Assembly (NCBI GenBank): GCA_963931865.1
Contig: OZ007511.1
Location: 9,724,603-9,788,602, forward strand
Origin: Axinella damicornis
Taxonomy: Eukaryota > Porifera > Demospongiae > Axinellida > Axinellidae
Length of the DNA: 64,000 bases
Direction: 5' to 3'
Below the pieces are notes generated by a model. It ran no database searches, was not told the DNA's origin, and worked only from the letters and a program-made list of their open reading frames with translations. The position numbers were made by a program, and so were the translations under genes. Shown piece by piece: positions 1 to 10,791 of this stretch (the stretch's first letter is position 1; every line of letters starts with the position of its first letter).

Positions 1-66
1 AACCAGAGTAGTGGGTATATATATAGGAAGATATACATTATTAGTCTTGCAAGCCGCATGCACGAT

Positions 67-162
67 GCACGTGAGAGTCCATCTTGCCACACCCTGCATG
101 TGAGAATCCATCTTTCCACACCCTGCACGTGAGAGTCCACCTTGCCACACCCTGCATGTGAG
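67..162. repeat. 29-bp minisatellite, about 3.3 copies
   Basis: Units begin at 67, 96, 125 and 154, each reading roughly GCAYGTGAGARTCC, then a YTTGCCACACCCT block. The same 29-bp unit forms a longer array at 16318-16558, so the two arrays share an origin. No coding meaning is evident. Confidence 0.9.
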
Positions 163-216
163 CGTCACAGGTATATTGACTGGTAGATCAAAACCAACAT
201 TAACCTTGTGTTCTAT

Positions 217-306
217 TAGCCTCATTCCCAGGCCGTTCCCACCGCCAGTATTTCATACTGGAAGTGATGAAATACTGGCGGTGGGAACGGCCTGGAACCG
301 AGGCTA
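217..306. mobile_element. Foldback miniature element, TAGCCTC family, 90 bp
   Basis: The element starts TAGCCTCATTCCCAGGCC and ends in the imperfect complement, GGCCTGGAACCGAGGCTA; the interior also folds back around a CAGTATTTCATACTG core. It is flanked on both sides by a perfect 9-bp direct repeat, GTGTTCTAT (208-216 and 307-315). It has no coding capacity, so it is non-autonomous. Confidence 0.93.
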
Positions 307-384
307 GTGTTCTATTTGAACCAGTGTTTTCCCCCAAAGGGTGGTACTTTACTAGTACCCTTTCCTGTCAGCTTTGGGGGAAAC

Positions 385-451
385 TAGCCTTGGTCCCAGG
401 CTCTCTCTGGGGATCCCCATCTTTTGAGGAGGGAGCCTGGGAACAAGGCTA
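385..451. mobile_element. Foldback miniature element, TAGCCTTG variant, 67 bp
   Basis: Termini are TAGCCTTGGTCCCAGGCTC and GAGCCTGGGAACAAGGCTA. A perfect 9-bp direct repeat GGGGGAAAC lies at 376-384 and 452-460. The terminal inverted repeats make up most of the element. Confidence 0.93.
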
Positions 452-865
452 GGGGGAAACACTGAAGAACCACTGTAAAATGATCACACAAGTAGAACCA
501 CAGTGTAGAGCAAGGGCCCATAGGCGGCGGAACTGCTGGATCAATGTTTCCTGCATAGGCAGCAGGTCTGGCAACTGCTGTACCAGTGTTTGCTGTATGG
601 TGCCTGAAAAAGTGAGCAGATGCGATCTCAGAGTACACACAGGCTCCCAACACATGCTCCTACCACAGCAAGAGAGCCAGACTCCAGCGCTTGTTCTGCA
701 TGCAAGTGTCTGTGTGATATCTGGCATCTTTTATCAGTAACATGCAGTATGTACCATTAATTTGTCTATCAAGCTAGGCCTTCTCAATTAGGCCAATACA
801 GTACATCCACTCGGTCACAAGGCTCCACCCATTCAGACATTGCAACCAACCAACATGGCACCGCC
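452..865. other. Non-coding stretch
   Basis: Short open frames occur on both strands, but I see no splice-bounded exon, repeat array or recognisable domain here. Confidence 0.5.
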
Positions 866-1330
866 CTACTCACCCTGGTCCTGCTGTGAAGGATGGCAGT
901 TCCCTTCACCTCTCATTCGAGCAGCACGTCCTCCTGATCATGAGAGTACCCACCCTGGTCGTGCTGTGAAGGATGGCAGTTCTCTTCACCTCTCGTTCGA
1001 GCAGCACGTCCTACTGCCACCCTGGTCCTGCTGTGAAGGATGGCAGTTCCCTTCACCTCTCGTTCGAGCAGCACGTCCTACTGCCACCCTGGTCCTGCTG
1101 TGAAGGATGGCAGTTCTCTTCACCTCTCATTCGAGCAGCATGTCCTCCTCATCATGAGGGTACCCACCCTGGTCCTGCTGTGAAGGATGGCAGTTTTATT
1201 TCACCTCTCGTTCGAGCAGCACATCTTCCTGATCGTGAGGGTACCCACCCTGGTCCTGCTGTGAAGGATGGCAGTTCTCTTCACCTCTCATTCAAGCAGC
1301 ACATCTTCTTGATCATGAGGGTACAGAGAG
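866..1330. repeat. Minisatellite, about 6 copies of a 67-81 bp unit
   Basis: The block CACCCTGGTCSTGCTGTGAA recurs near 871, 949, 1018, 1085, 1164 and 1246, each followed by a GGATGGCAGTT block and a TTCGAGCAGCA block. Two unit lengths alternate, about 67 and 80 bp; the longer form carries an extra TGATCATGAGGGTACC-like segment. Open frames through it are a by-product of the repeat. Confidence 0.9.
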
Positions 1331-2030
1331 GCACAGAAGGTCAAGGTGTCAGCAGTCGCTGAAGTGAGCGAAACAGGCAAAGGTACCTGTATAATGAACA
1401 TGACAGTATCAGGAGCTATGACATCATCATGCAAATGAAATGGCGATGACGGGATTGCCATACAATAGAACATGACACACTCACACTAATGCCTGGCCCA
1501 TTCCTCTTCTTCGTTCTACAGGAAATGGAGACAGGAAGTTGACAATAATTAGGATGCAACAGCGCTGTTACATTATTCCCACAGTGTAGACACTGTACTC
1601 ACAGTGCAGACGGCACTGCATGTGTCCTCACAGTGCAATATTGTGTTCTCACAGAGAAATTATTTATCACAGTGTCGACTGTATATATCAGTGCAACATT
1701 GTATTCCCACTGGTACAATGAACTTACCCAGAGATTTTCTGCTTAGCGGTGACAGTCAGTTCTGTGTGGGGTGTGTATGTCTGTGTGCCTGTATGTCGTG
1801 TGTGAGTGCATGTGAGAGGATCGGAGTACATTTGGAAGGCAAAGAAGTCCTGTCGCAGAGCTGACAGAGTGACAGGCATGATAATCTGAGTGCAGTTTTG
1901 ATTCAGGAGCAATGGTCCATTGACAGTGCAATTGTTCACAGATCTGGTTAATCATATACTTTCAGAAGCAATTACACCAAGGAGTGAAAGCCATGCCCCA
2001 AAGCGAGTCCTTCCACACAACAAGCACGTA
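1331..2030. other. Non-coding stretch
   Basis: AT-richer sequence with repeated short CACAGTG-type words around 1580-1710. No gene, RNA or clear mobile element is recognised. Confidence 0.45.
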
Positions 2031-2300
2031 CACACGTACACATGAAGTCTCCATACCACTCTTACCTACCACTGTTGGAACTCTGGTGTCTGCAGATGAC
2101 ACATTCCACACAAACGTTCCTGCATCTCCTGTAGTCACCCTCAGTGTGTTCATGTAGGTGCCCATCTCGGTAGCAGGACAACCAGCAGTGGTGCAGGTGA
2201 GTGTGAACACAGGGGGTCAGTAGTTGGCCTTGAGTCCAGCTGAAAGTCGATTTCACCTAGTTGGCATAGTAGTCCTAGCACCGTGTTATCACTATGATCA
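2030..2300. repeat. Dispersed duplication, copy 1, with an exon-like core on the minus strand
   Basis: This segment matches 8815-9080 in direct orientation with scattered substitutions and indels. On the minus strand it has an open stretch near 2210-2073 with the motifs FTLTC and MGTYMNTLR, followed by the splice-donor-like GGTAAGAG at about 2072. FTLTC resembles the B/C strand region of Ig-like domains, but that is only a hint. The second copy has indels that break this frame, so copy 1 may be an exon remnant of a domain family or a mobile fragment. Confidence 0.45.
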
Positions 2301-2488
2301 AAATCACCTGCTCCCCTCATGGCTGCTTCCCTCCCCTCCCTTTTACACACACCTCACAATGTGAACACATCCTCATAAGACACCTGCACACACACAACTG
2401 AGCAGTCTCCTTACTTACCTACAACCTGTCAACACATTTTAGGAGGGATTAGGATAAACGCTGAGTGACAACAAATTTTCTCTGCCAC

Positions 2489-2674
2489 TGTAAGGTTATG
2501 AACTCTGGACTCTGAACCCTGACGGTGGAACTTAGTCATGTGACATGCATCTTGCCATGCTGTAAGGTAGACTCAGTATCTAGTCTGCTATTAGCTCACT
2601 GTTACTTATCTATTGACTCTATTGTTATATCTGCACTTGTTATTGTTCATCGGAAGATTGTTGGCATCCCTACA
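2489..2674 (+). repeat. 5' LTR, 186 bp
   Basis: It starts TGTAAGGTTATGAACTCTGG and ends in ACA immediately before a TGG-starting primer-binding site. Its first ~40 bases reappear at 6706 after a polypurine tract, which fixes the left boundary. Confidence 0.8.
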
Positions 2675-2690
2675 TGGCGCTGCGAGCAGC
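2675..2690 (+). promoter_or_regulatory. Putative tRNA primer-binding site
   Basis: TGGCGCTGCGAGCAGC directly follows the 5' LTR. The leading TGG is as expected for pairing with a tRNA 3' CCA end. I have not identified the tRNA. Confidence 0.55.
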
Positions 2691-2712
2691 TGCTCTCTAA
2701 GTAGAACCCATC

Positions 2713-3520
2713 ATGGCATCATCCTATGTATTCCGCACTAGCGATCTTCCTAAGCTGGACCTTGATACCGATAGAGGCACGGACTTTCAAGCATGGCACC
2801 AGCAGTGGCTGGCCTACTGCTCCTTATCGAGCCTCAGTACTGAACCAGCAGCCAAACAAGTACAAGCCCTCCAACTCTGCTTTTCCAGGGAGACACTCAA
2901 TGTCTTGGCCTGCAGCTGACTACTGATGAAAGGAAAGATCAAGCCCTAATCATTGCAGCCTTGAAACGTCACGTCGAAGGCAGAGTCAATGAGACCATCG
3001 AGAGACGGAACCTTCGTCGACGGACACAGCAGGTCGGCGAGTCATTTGATGACTATCTGGTATCCCTTCGCGAGCTTGCGAAGACGTGCAACTTTTGCAA
3101 TAACGACTGCCTCCGAAAGGCTATCGGCGACCAGATCATCGAGGATCTTCTCGACGGGGAAATCATCCAAGAATTGTTGCAGGTGAAAGACCTCACCCTT
3201 GACCAAGCCATAACCAAATGCCGTGGACTGGAAGCTGCCAAGAAATCCCGACAGGACATTCAAGGAACATCAGAAGTCAACACATTTCAAACACATCCTC
3301 TGACCACCCGTTCAGGCACCTGCCTTGGATGTGGCAATCCCTTTCACAAGGAGGGCGCAAGAAATGCCCTGCCTTCAACCAAACTTGCCGTAACTGCGGT
3401 AGGTCAGGGCACTTTGCCAGAGAACTCTCCACTGCAGGACAGTATCGCAAACCTGCCACACCTCATGCACATGCCCTCAGCACGAATGAGCTACCTGTTG
3501 TTCAGCTTTCAGAATTAGCC
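2713..3520 (+). pseudogene. gag-like region of the retrotransposon
   Basis: An ATG at 2713 opens a frame that stops at 2919; the region resumes at about 2961 in another frame and runs to 3518. The second part has the charged helical composition of a gag capsid, with motifs ESFDDYLVSLRELA and a DQAITKCRGLEAA C-terminus. Two nucleic-acid-binding zinc knuckles follow near 3325-3425: CLGCGNPFH lies in one frame and CRNCGRSGHFARE in the next. The last metal ligand of the second knuckle is Leu instead of Cys. At least two frame breaks show decay. Confidence 0.75.
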
Positions 3521-3549
3521 CACAGACCTACCACCCCAGCACCAACTGT

Positions 3550-3890
3550 CCACAAGCAAGTATCCACCTGCCATGGACAAGCTTCCCTCGACAGCTTACC
3601 AGACTCAGGGGCAGATATTAGTGCGGCAGGGCCCCAATTTGTCCAAGCACTTGGGGAGTACATGGATAACCTGGCCCCTTCCAACATCCATCCCAGGGCT
3701 GTCAATGGCTCCATCCTACACCCAGTCGGGAAGCTCCCACATGTTGCCTTCTGTGTCAATGGCAGAACAGTTCATGATGATGTCCACATCTATGACTCGA
3801 TCACAAGCGCACTGATCTCTTGGGCCACAGCAAAACAGCTCGGAATCCTACCGGAGCACTACCCTGAGCCAGCAACACACATTCATGCCA
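3550..3890 (+). pseudogene. Retrotransposon aspartic protease domain
   Basis: This is read in the frame open from 3218 to 4009. The active-site motif DSGAD is at about 3604-3618, preceded by SLP as in retropepsins of this class. It follows the zinc knuckles and precedes the reverse transcriptase. The domain itself looks intact, but its fusion to RT is broken by a frame change near 3890-3900. Confidence 0.75.
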
Positions 3891-4700
3891 TGCATACCGG
3901 TCATCACACTAGCAACCCCCTTCCAACCGCCGACCACAATGCCAGGGGAGCAGTTCCACATCTCTTTGACAAAGGATGCCCACCCTTTCTGTGTGACTAC
4001 CCCTCGTAGTATCCCCTTTGTATACCGTGAGAAGCTGAAACAAGAAATTGACCTCCTCATTGACCAAGGAATTATCACCCCTGTGACCGACCCCACTGAC
4101 TGGTGCGCTCCCATTGTCGTAGCACCCAAGAAAGGCATAGATCGCATCTGTATGTGCGTGGATCTGTCAAAGCTGAACAGATTTGTTCGCCGGGAGCGCT
4201 ACCCTTCTGTGACGCCAGCTGAGGCAGTCACTGACATTCACCAATCACAAGCCAAGTTCTTCACTGTGTTTGATGCCTTAAAGGGGTAGCCTACCATCAA
4301 TGCCCCCTAGATGAAGAGAGCCAGAACTTGACAACTTTCATCACCCCGTTTGGCCGATTCAAATATCTGAGAGCACCATACAGGATATCGTCCATTAGTG
4401 AGCACTACAACAGGCAAATGGACGAGGCCTTTGTTGGGATACAGGGCATCAGGAAGATAGTGGATGACGTAGTTGTCTTTGACAAGGATGAACAACAGCA
4501 TGTGGAACATGTCTGAGAGATCCTGCATCGCTGTAAAGACAGAGGAATTTCTCTGAACCGTGACAAATTCAAATTTTGCATCCCCCAGGCCCACTTTGCT
4601 GGCCTCACACTAACCTCTGAAGGGTATTCCATCAGCAGCAACATCACTGATGCAATCTCCAATTTCCCAACACCCAGCAGGCGCACTGATCTCCGCTCCT
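3890..4700 (+). pseudogene. Retrotransposon reverse transcriptase domain
   Basis: The N-terminal fingers lie in the frame 3885-4289, with PIVVAPKKG and RICMCVDLSKLNR typical of gypsy-class RT. Motif A (FTVFDALKG) then runs into a stop. The palm continues at 4328-4516 with FGRFKYLRAPY and the catalytic box, here VDDVVVF. The usual aromatic before the DD pair is absent from this copy. Stop codons at 4289 and 4516 interrupt it. Confidence 0.85.
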
Positions 4701-4702
4701 AT

Positions 4703-5350
4703 ATGGGCCTGACCAACCAGCTCACTACCTGCACCAAAGAGCTTGCATCAGTCCTTGTGCCACTACGGCCACTTCTGAGCACACGCAACGATTTCCTCTG
4801 GACATCAGCCCATGACATAGCCTTCCAGCAAGCTAAGCAACTGCTGACGACCGCACCCATGCTCACCTACTTTGATCCCTCCAAGGAAACTCGCCTCCAC
4901 AAGGATGCTAGCACTCTTGGTTTAGGCTTCCTCCTTCTCCAGAAGCCAACCAACAGCAACTCTGACTGGAGGGTCGTGCAAGCTGGCTCGAGATTCCTCA
5001 CCGATGCAGAAAGCCGATACGCTGTCATTGAGCTGGAATGCCTGGCAGTTGCCTGGGCCATCAAGAAGTGCCATCTCTTTCTCGCTGACTGGGCCACTTC
5101 ACAATTGTCACTGACCACAACCCCCTCATTCCCATCCTCAATTCACATCACTTGGATGAAATTGAAAATCCTCGCCTGCAACGTATGCGAACGCGGATCA
5201 TGGGTTGCAATTTCACTGCCCAGTGGATCAAGGGTGCAAACAATGGAGCTGCCGATGCCCTCTCCCGTCACCCACACCAGCAACGAGCTGATGGTGACGA
5301 CCTTGCTGAGCAGGAGACAGACACCCACCATAGTCAAGCAGCACCTTACC
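4703..5350 (+). pseudogene. Retrotransposon RT connection and RNase H domain
   Basis: The frame 4703-5365 has ETRLHKDASTLGLGFLL, the RNase H start; the first catalytic Asp is present, with Lys where a hydroxyl residue is common. An ELECLAVAWAIKKC motif follows. The C-terminal part moves to the frame starting near 5152, with QWIKGANNGAADALSRHP, whose ADALSR is diagnostic of gypsy RNase H ends. There is one frame change within the domain. Confidence 0.8.
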
Positions 5351-5535
5351 AAGGACTCTCCATAGCACAGATACGTGCATCAACCCTATTGCCATTTCAA
5401 CAGGAGAACCTACACCTCCAGGAACTCAGAAAACATGCTGAGCAATTAAGACCAGGAATACCAGGCCCTCAAGTTGGTCATCACAGAAGGATTCCCCAAT
5501 GCTAAAAGCTCTTTGCCAGAATTGCTGAAAACATT

Positions 5536-6650
5536 TTGGAGCATCAAGGACCACCTCATGATCTGATTGTGTATGGATGTCGCCTGTTAATTCCTACAAG
5601 CCTTTGTGCCACAATGCTCAGCCGCCTTCACGATGCTCACCAAGGAATTGCTCACTCCCAGGCAAGAGCCCTCACCATCTACTGGCCTGGCATCAATCAG
5701 GACATCAAAGCCTTTGTCCAGGGCTGCCGCCACTGTCAGGATCACCTACCCTCCAATGCCAAGGAGCCAATAGTGAGCAAGCAAATACCAGATAGGCCAT
5801 TCCAACAAATTGCAGCCGATTTCGCATCATATGGCGGCAAGCAGTTCCTCATCCTAGTTGACTGCAAGACTGATTGGCCTGACATCATTGAAATGGGCAA
5901 GGATACCACCGCGGCAAAGCTAACTACCACCTTGCGAGACTATTTTTGCCACGCGGCCGCCCCTCTTGACTTGCTGTGGTCTGATGGAGGTCCGCAATTC
6001 ACCTCTCATCACTTCGCTGACTTTCTACAGACCTGGGGCGTGACCCATGTAACATCTTCACCTCATTACCCCCAGAGTAATGGCAAAGCAGAAGCCACAG
6101 TAAAGTCCATGAAGAAGATTATCTCAGCAGCATGGACTGGCCACTCTGTCAATTGGGACCAATTTTCACGCGCACTCCTACAATACAGAAACACCCCCTG
6201 TCGAAAAGATGGACTCTCGCCCGCACAAAAGCTGTTCGGCCACCCAGTACAAGATACTCTTCCTGCTCACCGTCGATCCTTCGCACCCGAATGGCAGAGA
6301 TCCAGTCAAGAAGCTGATTCAGCTGCTACACACACATCAGAAACATCCCAGGCCACCTACAATCAACATGCCCACCACCTGTCAGACCTTCAGGCCGGCA
6401 ACCATGTTGCAGTGCAGAACCCCACCTCCAAAATGTGGGACATCTATGGAACAATCACAGCCATTGGACCGCACAGACGCTACTTTGTCAAAACACAGAG
6501 TGGCCGCATCCTTGTCAGGAACCGGCGATTCATCCATAAGAGAAGAGAAGCCCTCTGTCGATTGCTGGCCCCACACCTAGCCTGCCACCCAGCCCCCCTG
6601 AACCACGTCGTTCTTCCCGTACTTCCCACAGACCCCTTCGGTTATCAGAG
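5536..6650 (+). pseudogene. Retrotransposon integrase, longest intact frame
   Basis: About 370 residues are open. An HHCC zinc-binding domain comes first (HDAHQGIAHSQ, then CRHCQDH). The DDE core follows, with the first Asp in the IAADFASYGG context, the second in WSDGGPQFTS and the Glu in PQSNGKAEATVK. A C-terminal region includes AGNHVAVQNP, resembling the GPY/F-type module. All catalytic residues are visible. The frame runs into the polypurine tract and LTR, as expected for a terminal pol domain. Confidence 0.88.
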
Positions 6651-6695
6651 GATCCAACATGGCTCTTCAGCTCCTCTGGTGACACATCGGAGCTT

Positions 6696-6748
6696 GGTGG
6701 GGAGGTGTAAGGTTATGAACTCTGGACTCTGAACCCTGACTGTGGAAT
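6696..6748 (+). repeat. Polypurine tract and truncated 3' LTR
   Basis: GGTGGGGAGG (6696-6705) immediately precedes TGTAAGGTTATG at 6706, the same sequence that opens the 5' LTR. Identity continues for about 40 bases with one clear mismatch, then stops. The remaining ~145 bp of the LTR are missing. Confidence 0.8.
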
Positions 6749-6837
6749 CCCTACAGCCACTAAGGTGGTCTGGTAACATTTTGACCATTGAGTGCAATGA
6801 CCTAACGTGCAATACCCAATACGCGGCAGACTTAATA

Positions 6838-7486
6838 CACCTTGTTTACACAACACAAAAATAACCGATCCGTGCCCAAGATAACCGAACCGTACCACGC
6901 TCGAAACCGTACCGGCGTGCGTTTACACTACATCAAAAATAACCGTGCTGAATCAATTATTGAGGGCGTGATCGAACACGTGCGCATCAGTATAAGTGCT
7001 CTGCAGCTAGCTAGAGCTAGCTCTATGGCTACCTCGCGTTTGCGGAAAGTTTCCGATCTGCTGTTACGATGTATGCGTTCGTTTACAGAACACCGGCAGT
7101 CGGAGTAGAAGCCACGCCAGGCTGAGTACGACGTTGTTCATTCAACGCAGAGCAAGACAACATGCTGTGCTTGTCATACTTCTTTCTCAGCTATTATTGG
7201 CTACTCTGAAAGCACCGACGAGAGAGTGGGTCCGTCTCAGGTACGTTGTACACTCAGTAAGTGCTCACTGCGGTCATACGGTCTTCGTTAGGTTCCGGTA
7301 CTGGATTGAGACCGCTAGCAGAACGGTTCTAACCGTGCTGGCACGGCACGGTTAGGTGGTCCAAGAACGGTTATTCTAGCACGGTTCAGTACAGTTCAGT
7401 TAGTGTTTACACGGCAATTGAATAACCGTACCGAACCGTACTAAACCGTGCCAGCACGGTTGTTTTGCGTCGTGTAAACGGGGTAT
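6838..7486. mobile_element. DNA-transposon-like element with GTTTACAC termini
   Basis: The left end reads TTGTTTACACAACACAAAAA, then TAACCG; the right end is the near-complement, CGGTTGTTTTGCGTCG then TGTAAAC. ACCGTACC/ACCGTGC words recur in both orientations inside both ends, giving sub-terminal repeats. No transposase-like protein is seen, so it is probably non-autonomous. TTAATAC occurs just outside both ends and might be a target duplication, but the flanks are AT-rich and this is uncertain. Confidence 0.6.
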
Positions 7487-7489
7487 TAA

Positions 7490-8570
7490 TACCTGATACC
7501 CTATACACAATATGCCTAATACCTACGACCTAACGCCCCAAAACGCAATACCTAATACCCAACACGGAATAGCCCTAATGTCGCAATGCCCTGGCTCACT
7601 AAGTTTCGCACGATCTCACCAGGACATGATGTCATCGCAAGAATGAACCCTGACCTCCCTCTGTTGTGAGGAACGGCGTATCTACTATGAAAGCTTCACT
7701 TTGGGCTTTAGAAGTGGGCTTGTACTAAGAGAACCAGGAGAAGATGCCGGAACTTCATCGTAACAACTTCTGGCACCAGGCTATCTGAATGAATCATGTA
7801 GCTAGGAGACTGATTGCGAGAAATTCTCCAGTGTCCGTCAGGAGATATCCTTAACTGCACAGATAGATATATTAACTCGTGGAGAGCCTCTGGCTCTCCT
7901 CCTGTGACCCGGATGATCAACAGCACCACCCTGGCAAGATCTCAGCGTCATGCTGTCAAAGACTGCTCTCTCGAACTTGTCCCTACCAACACCAGAGAGG
8001 CTCCACGCTGCCAGGAAAATTCATCCAACTGAGACCTTTCAGCTCAGTCCCTTTGAAATTAATTTGCTCTCTGGGACAACCATTTCAGCAAATGAAATCT
8101 CTGGCCGATACCTTTGCTATGTTGAAACAATTCTGCTGAAGATTTGAATTGCATGCGTGTTCATTCCACATTAATTTTGTAACACATTGAGCTGAGACTC
8201 CTCCCCCCCCCCCCCCCCCCCCTCCCTAAGCTTGTAAACTTGGAGGAAGTTCTGGTGCCAGAAGTTGTTACAACAAAGCTCTGGCGTCTTCTCCAGGTTC
8301 TCTTACTTCTAAAGCCCAAGGTGCGACATTAGTAGCTACGCCGTTCCTCACAACAGAGGGAGGTCATCAAAGTTGGCGTCCATCGCAAGGTCAGGGTTCA
8401 TTCTTGCGATGACATCATATCCTGGTGAGATCGTGCGAAACTTAGTGAGCCAGGGCATTGCGACATTAGGGCTATTCCGTGTTGGGTATTAGGTATTGCG
8501 TCGGCGTTAGGTCATAGGTATTAGGCATATTGTGTATCGGGTATCAGGTATTAAGTCTGTCGCGTATTGG
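7490..8570. repeat. Long inverted duplication, arms about 290 bp
   Basis: The left arm 7490-7775 reappears as its reverse complement at 8248-8570. For example, GGCTCACTAAGTTTCGCACG on the left pairs with CGTGCGAAACTTAGTGAGCC on the right. The arms have diverged by small indels. The central ~470 bp is unique, ends in a run of C at about 8203-8222, and has no clear gene. A foldback transposon or a failed-replication duplication would both fit. Confidence 0.8.
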
Positions 8571-8814
8571 GTATTACATGTTAGGTCATAGGTGTTAGGA
8601 CTATTGCGTATTGGGTATCAGCTATGAAGTCTATCGTGTATTAGGTATTGCGCATTGGGTATTACGTCATTAGGCCATTAGACGCGACCTCCAGGGCCAC
8701 CGCATATGCCTCAATGTGGCTTTAATTAATGCCCTGATTACATTCCATGCTACACCGCTATGCTAGGAGATGGTCACCATGCATGACTGCGTGAAGCTTC
8801 CTGAGTCCTTCCTC

Positions 8815-9080
8815 ATAACAAGCATATACACATGAAGTCTCCTTTCTTACCTACTACTGTTAGAACTCCGGTGCGCAGTTGACGCATTCAACACAAATGT
8901 TCCTGCCTCTCCTATAGCCACCCTCAGTGTGTTCATGTAGGTGCCCGTCTTGGTCCGTCACCAACGGAGGTACAGGTGAGTGTGAACACAGGGGATCAGC
9001 ACGTAGTTGGCTCTGATAGTGTTGATTTCACCTGGGATAGTAATCAGAGAAGTTTGGCATAGCATTATCACTATGATCAC
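8815..9080. repeat. Dispersed duplication, copy 2
   Basis: Homologous to 2030-2300 in the same orientation; shared words include CACCCTCAGTGTGTTCATGT. The minus-strand frame that is open in copy 1 is broken here by indels. Confidence 0.75.
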
Positions 9081-9800
9081 AAATCACCCACTCCCCTCCT
9101 TTATAGCCTCGTACCCAGTCCCACGCCCAGCTTTTCGTCGCTGCTTAGTACCTATACCACTAGTTCTTCCCCTCCTCTCACACACCACTCACTCTCTATT
9201 TACAAGGAGGCAATCCCCACAGTTTCTGCCAACTCCCTCAGAAAGTGCCAAAGTGACCCTTAGAACCAGTAACATAACTAGCTAACATGACAATGGGTTT
9301 CATGAATTCCCTGCCTGTCTTTCTACTCATTCTGTATCCTCACTCACCTTGCATTGACTTCACTGACAAGCTCAACCGTTACAGCAACAACCTCGTTCCA
9401 AGACCGTAAAGCCTAGCTATTCAAACTGATTCCCAAGGCTATTGAAGCTCTGGGCACCACCCTACTGGAACAAACTACATGGGCAGCAGCAGAGAGAGCG
9501 CCGTTGCTGTCAAGTAGCTGTTAGACTGGTCACATGATAATATTATAGAGTCTTCTCGTTCCCAGGCGTACAGCTTTTTCAAACTGATTCCCAAGCGGCG
9601 TGGGTTCTGGACTCCACACCACTGGAGCCAGCTACAAGGACAGCAGCAGAGGAAGTACCAATGGCTAGCAAAGGAGGCTAAAGACATTGGAGGGAGGCAG
9701 AAGCTTTCGAAGAGAAACGACAGAGACGGAACCGCCATTGCCCACAGTTACGGGTGCACCTGTAATAGTTTTCCCGCCAAAATGTGAACGATCGTACGAA

Positions 9801-9867
9801 CCAATCAAATTACAGCTTTAATGGCGCGCGCCTACCGGCTTCCGGCCTGCTTCTGCGGGTATATAAA
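9801..9867 (+). promoter_or_regulatory. Putative RNA polymerase II promoter, CCAAT plus TATA
   Basis: CCAATCA at 9801-9807 is followed about 55 bp later by GTATATAAAG (TATA at about 9859-9867), within a GC-rich island. The spacing resembles strong animal promoters such as those of histone genes. Splice-donor-like GGTAAG and GGTGAG sit 50-70 bp downstream. The only plausible coding sequence downstream on this strand is the candidate exon set from 10715 on. Inferred from motifs only. Confidence 0.45.
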
Positions 9868-9965
9868 GAGCGCGCAGTCCAGTCTAAGCCATTCGGGCTA
9901 GGTTTAGCGCGGGTAAGGTTAAGTTGAGGTGAGCCCTCACCCTAACTTTACCCTTGCTACCCTAG

Positions 9966-10085
9966 TTCATTGGGTGGGTGGGGAGCATTGGGTGGGTGGG
10001 GAGCATTGGGTGGGTGGGGAGCATGGGGTGGGTGGGGAGCATGGGGTTGGTGGGGAGCATGGGGGAGGGGGGGGGGACATTGGGT
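9966..10085. repeat. 18-bp G-rich minisatellite
   Basis: About six units of CATTGGGTGGGTGGGGAG and its variants. G-runs make the + strand a quadruplex candidate. It occupies the loop between the arms of the inverted duplication. Confidence 0.85.
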
Positions 10086-10714
10086 GGGAGGGGGTTCTGC
10101 ATGTGGAGGTGGTGCATCAGTGTCAGTGAAATAGATTTGTAAGAGATATTCTTCGTAACTGTGGGCAATGGCGGTTCCGTCTCTGTCGTTTCTCTTCGAA
10201 AGCTTCTGCCTCCCTCCAATGTCTTTAGCCTCCTTTGCTAGCCATTGGCACTCCCTGTCCCTCCTTTGGTAGCCATTGGCACTCCCTGTCCTTGTACTGT
10301 AGCTCGCGCTCCAGTGGTGTGGTTGTCCAGAACCCACGCCGCTTTGGAATCAGTTTGAAAAACTTTACGCCTGGGAACGAGAAGACTCAATATAGCAGCA
10401 ACCGCGCTCTCTCTGCTGCTGTCCTTGTAGTTTGTTCGAGTAGGGTGGTGCCCAGAGCCCACGCTGCTTGGGAATCAGTTTGAATAGGCTTTGCGTCTTG
10501 GAACGTGACGGTTGAGCTTGTCAGAGAAGTCGGAGGTGAGTGAGGATACAGAAAGGGTAGAAAGAGAGGCAGGGAATTCATGAATCCCGTAGTCATGCTA
10601 GCTAGCTAGTTGTTAGCTAGCTAGTTATGTTAACTGTCTGGGTAGCTATAATTTGAAATGGTCCCAGAAATACAGTACTGCTCCACCACATGGCACTTTC
10701 TCATTACTCTTTAG

Positions 10715-10791
10715 ATGAAGACAGAGGAAGAGATGAGGAAGTTGGCAGAAACTGTGGGGATTACCTCCTTGGATAGAGAAGTAAAGAGAGG
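10715..10791 (+). CDS. Candidate exon, charged helical peptide
   Basis: A CTCTTTAG acceptor precedes ATGAAGACAGAGGAAGAG; the frame reads MKTEEEMRKLAETVGITS and then LDREVKRG, and ends at GG|GTGAGT. The peptide has a coiled-coil-like composition. It lies within the right arm of the inverted duplication, so it may be a transposed exon fragment. Its end phase (2) does not match the next candidate exon at 12737, so an exon is missing or the two are unrelated. Confidence 0.35.

Larger units (their letters stand above)
2489..6748 (+). mobile_element. Ty3/gypsy-type LTR retrotransposon, degenerate
   Basis: The order is 5' LTR, primer-binding site, gag-like region with zinc knuckles, DSGAD aspartic protease, reverse transcriptase, RNase H, integrase, polypurine tract, truncated 3' LTR. 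Protease-RT-RNase H-integrase is the Ty3/gypsy order. No envelope-like frame follows the integrase. The coding part is split over at least six frames by small indels and stops, so this copy is inactive. The 3' LTR keeps only its first 40 or so bases, so the right end was lost after insertion. Confidence 0.92.

Noticed and set aside
840..1362. 87- and 129-codon frames with repeated SSCEGWQF-type peptides
   Set aside because: Products of the 67-81 bp minisatellite.
6650..6748. Envelope-like frame after the integrase
   Set aside because: The integrase frame runs straight into the polypurine tract and LTR; there is no room for an envelope gene.
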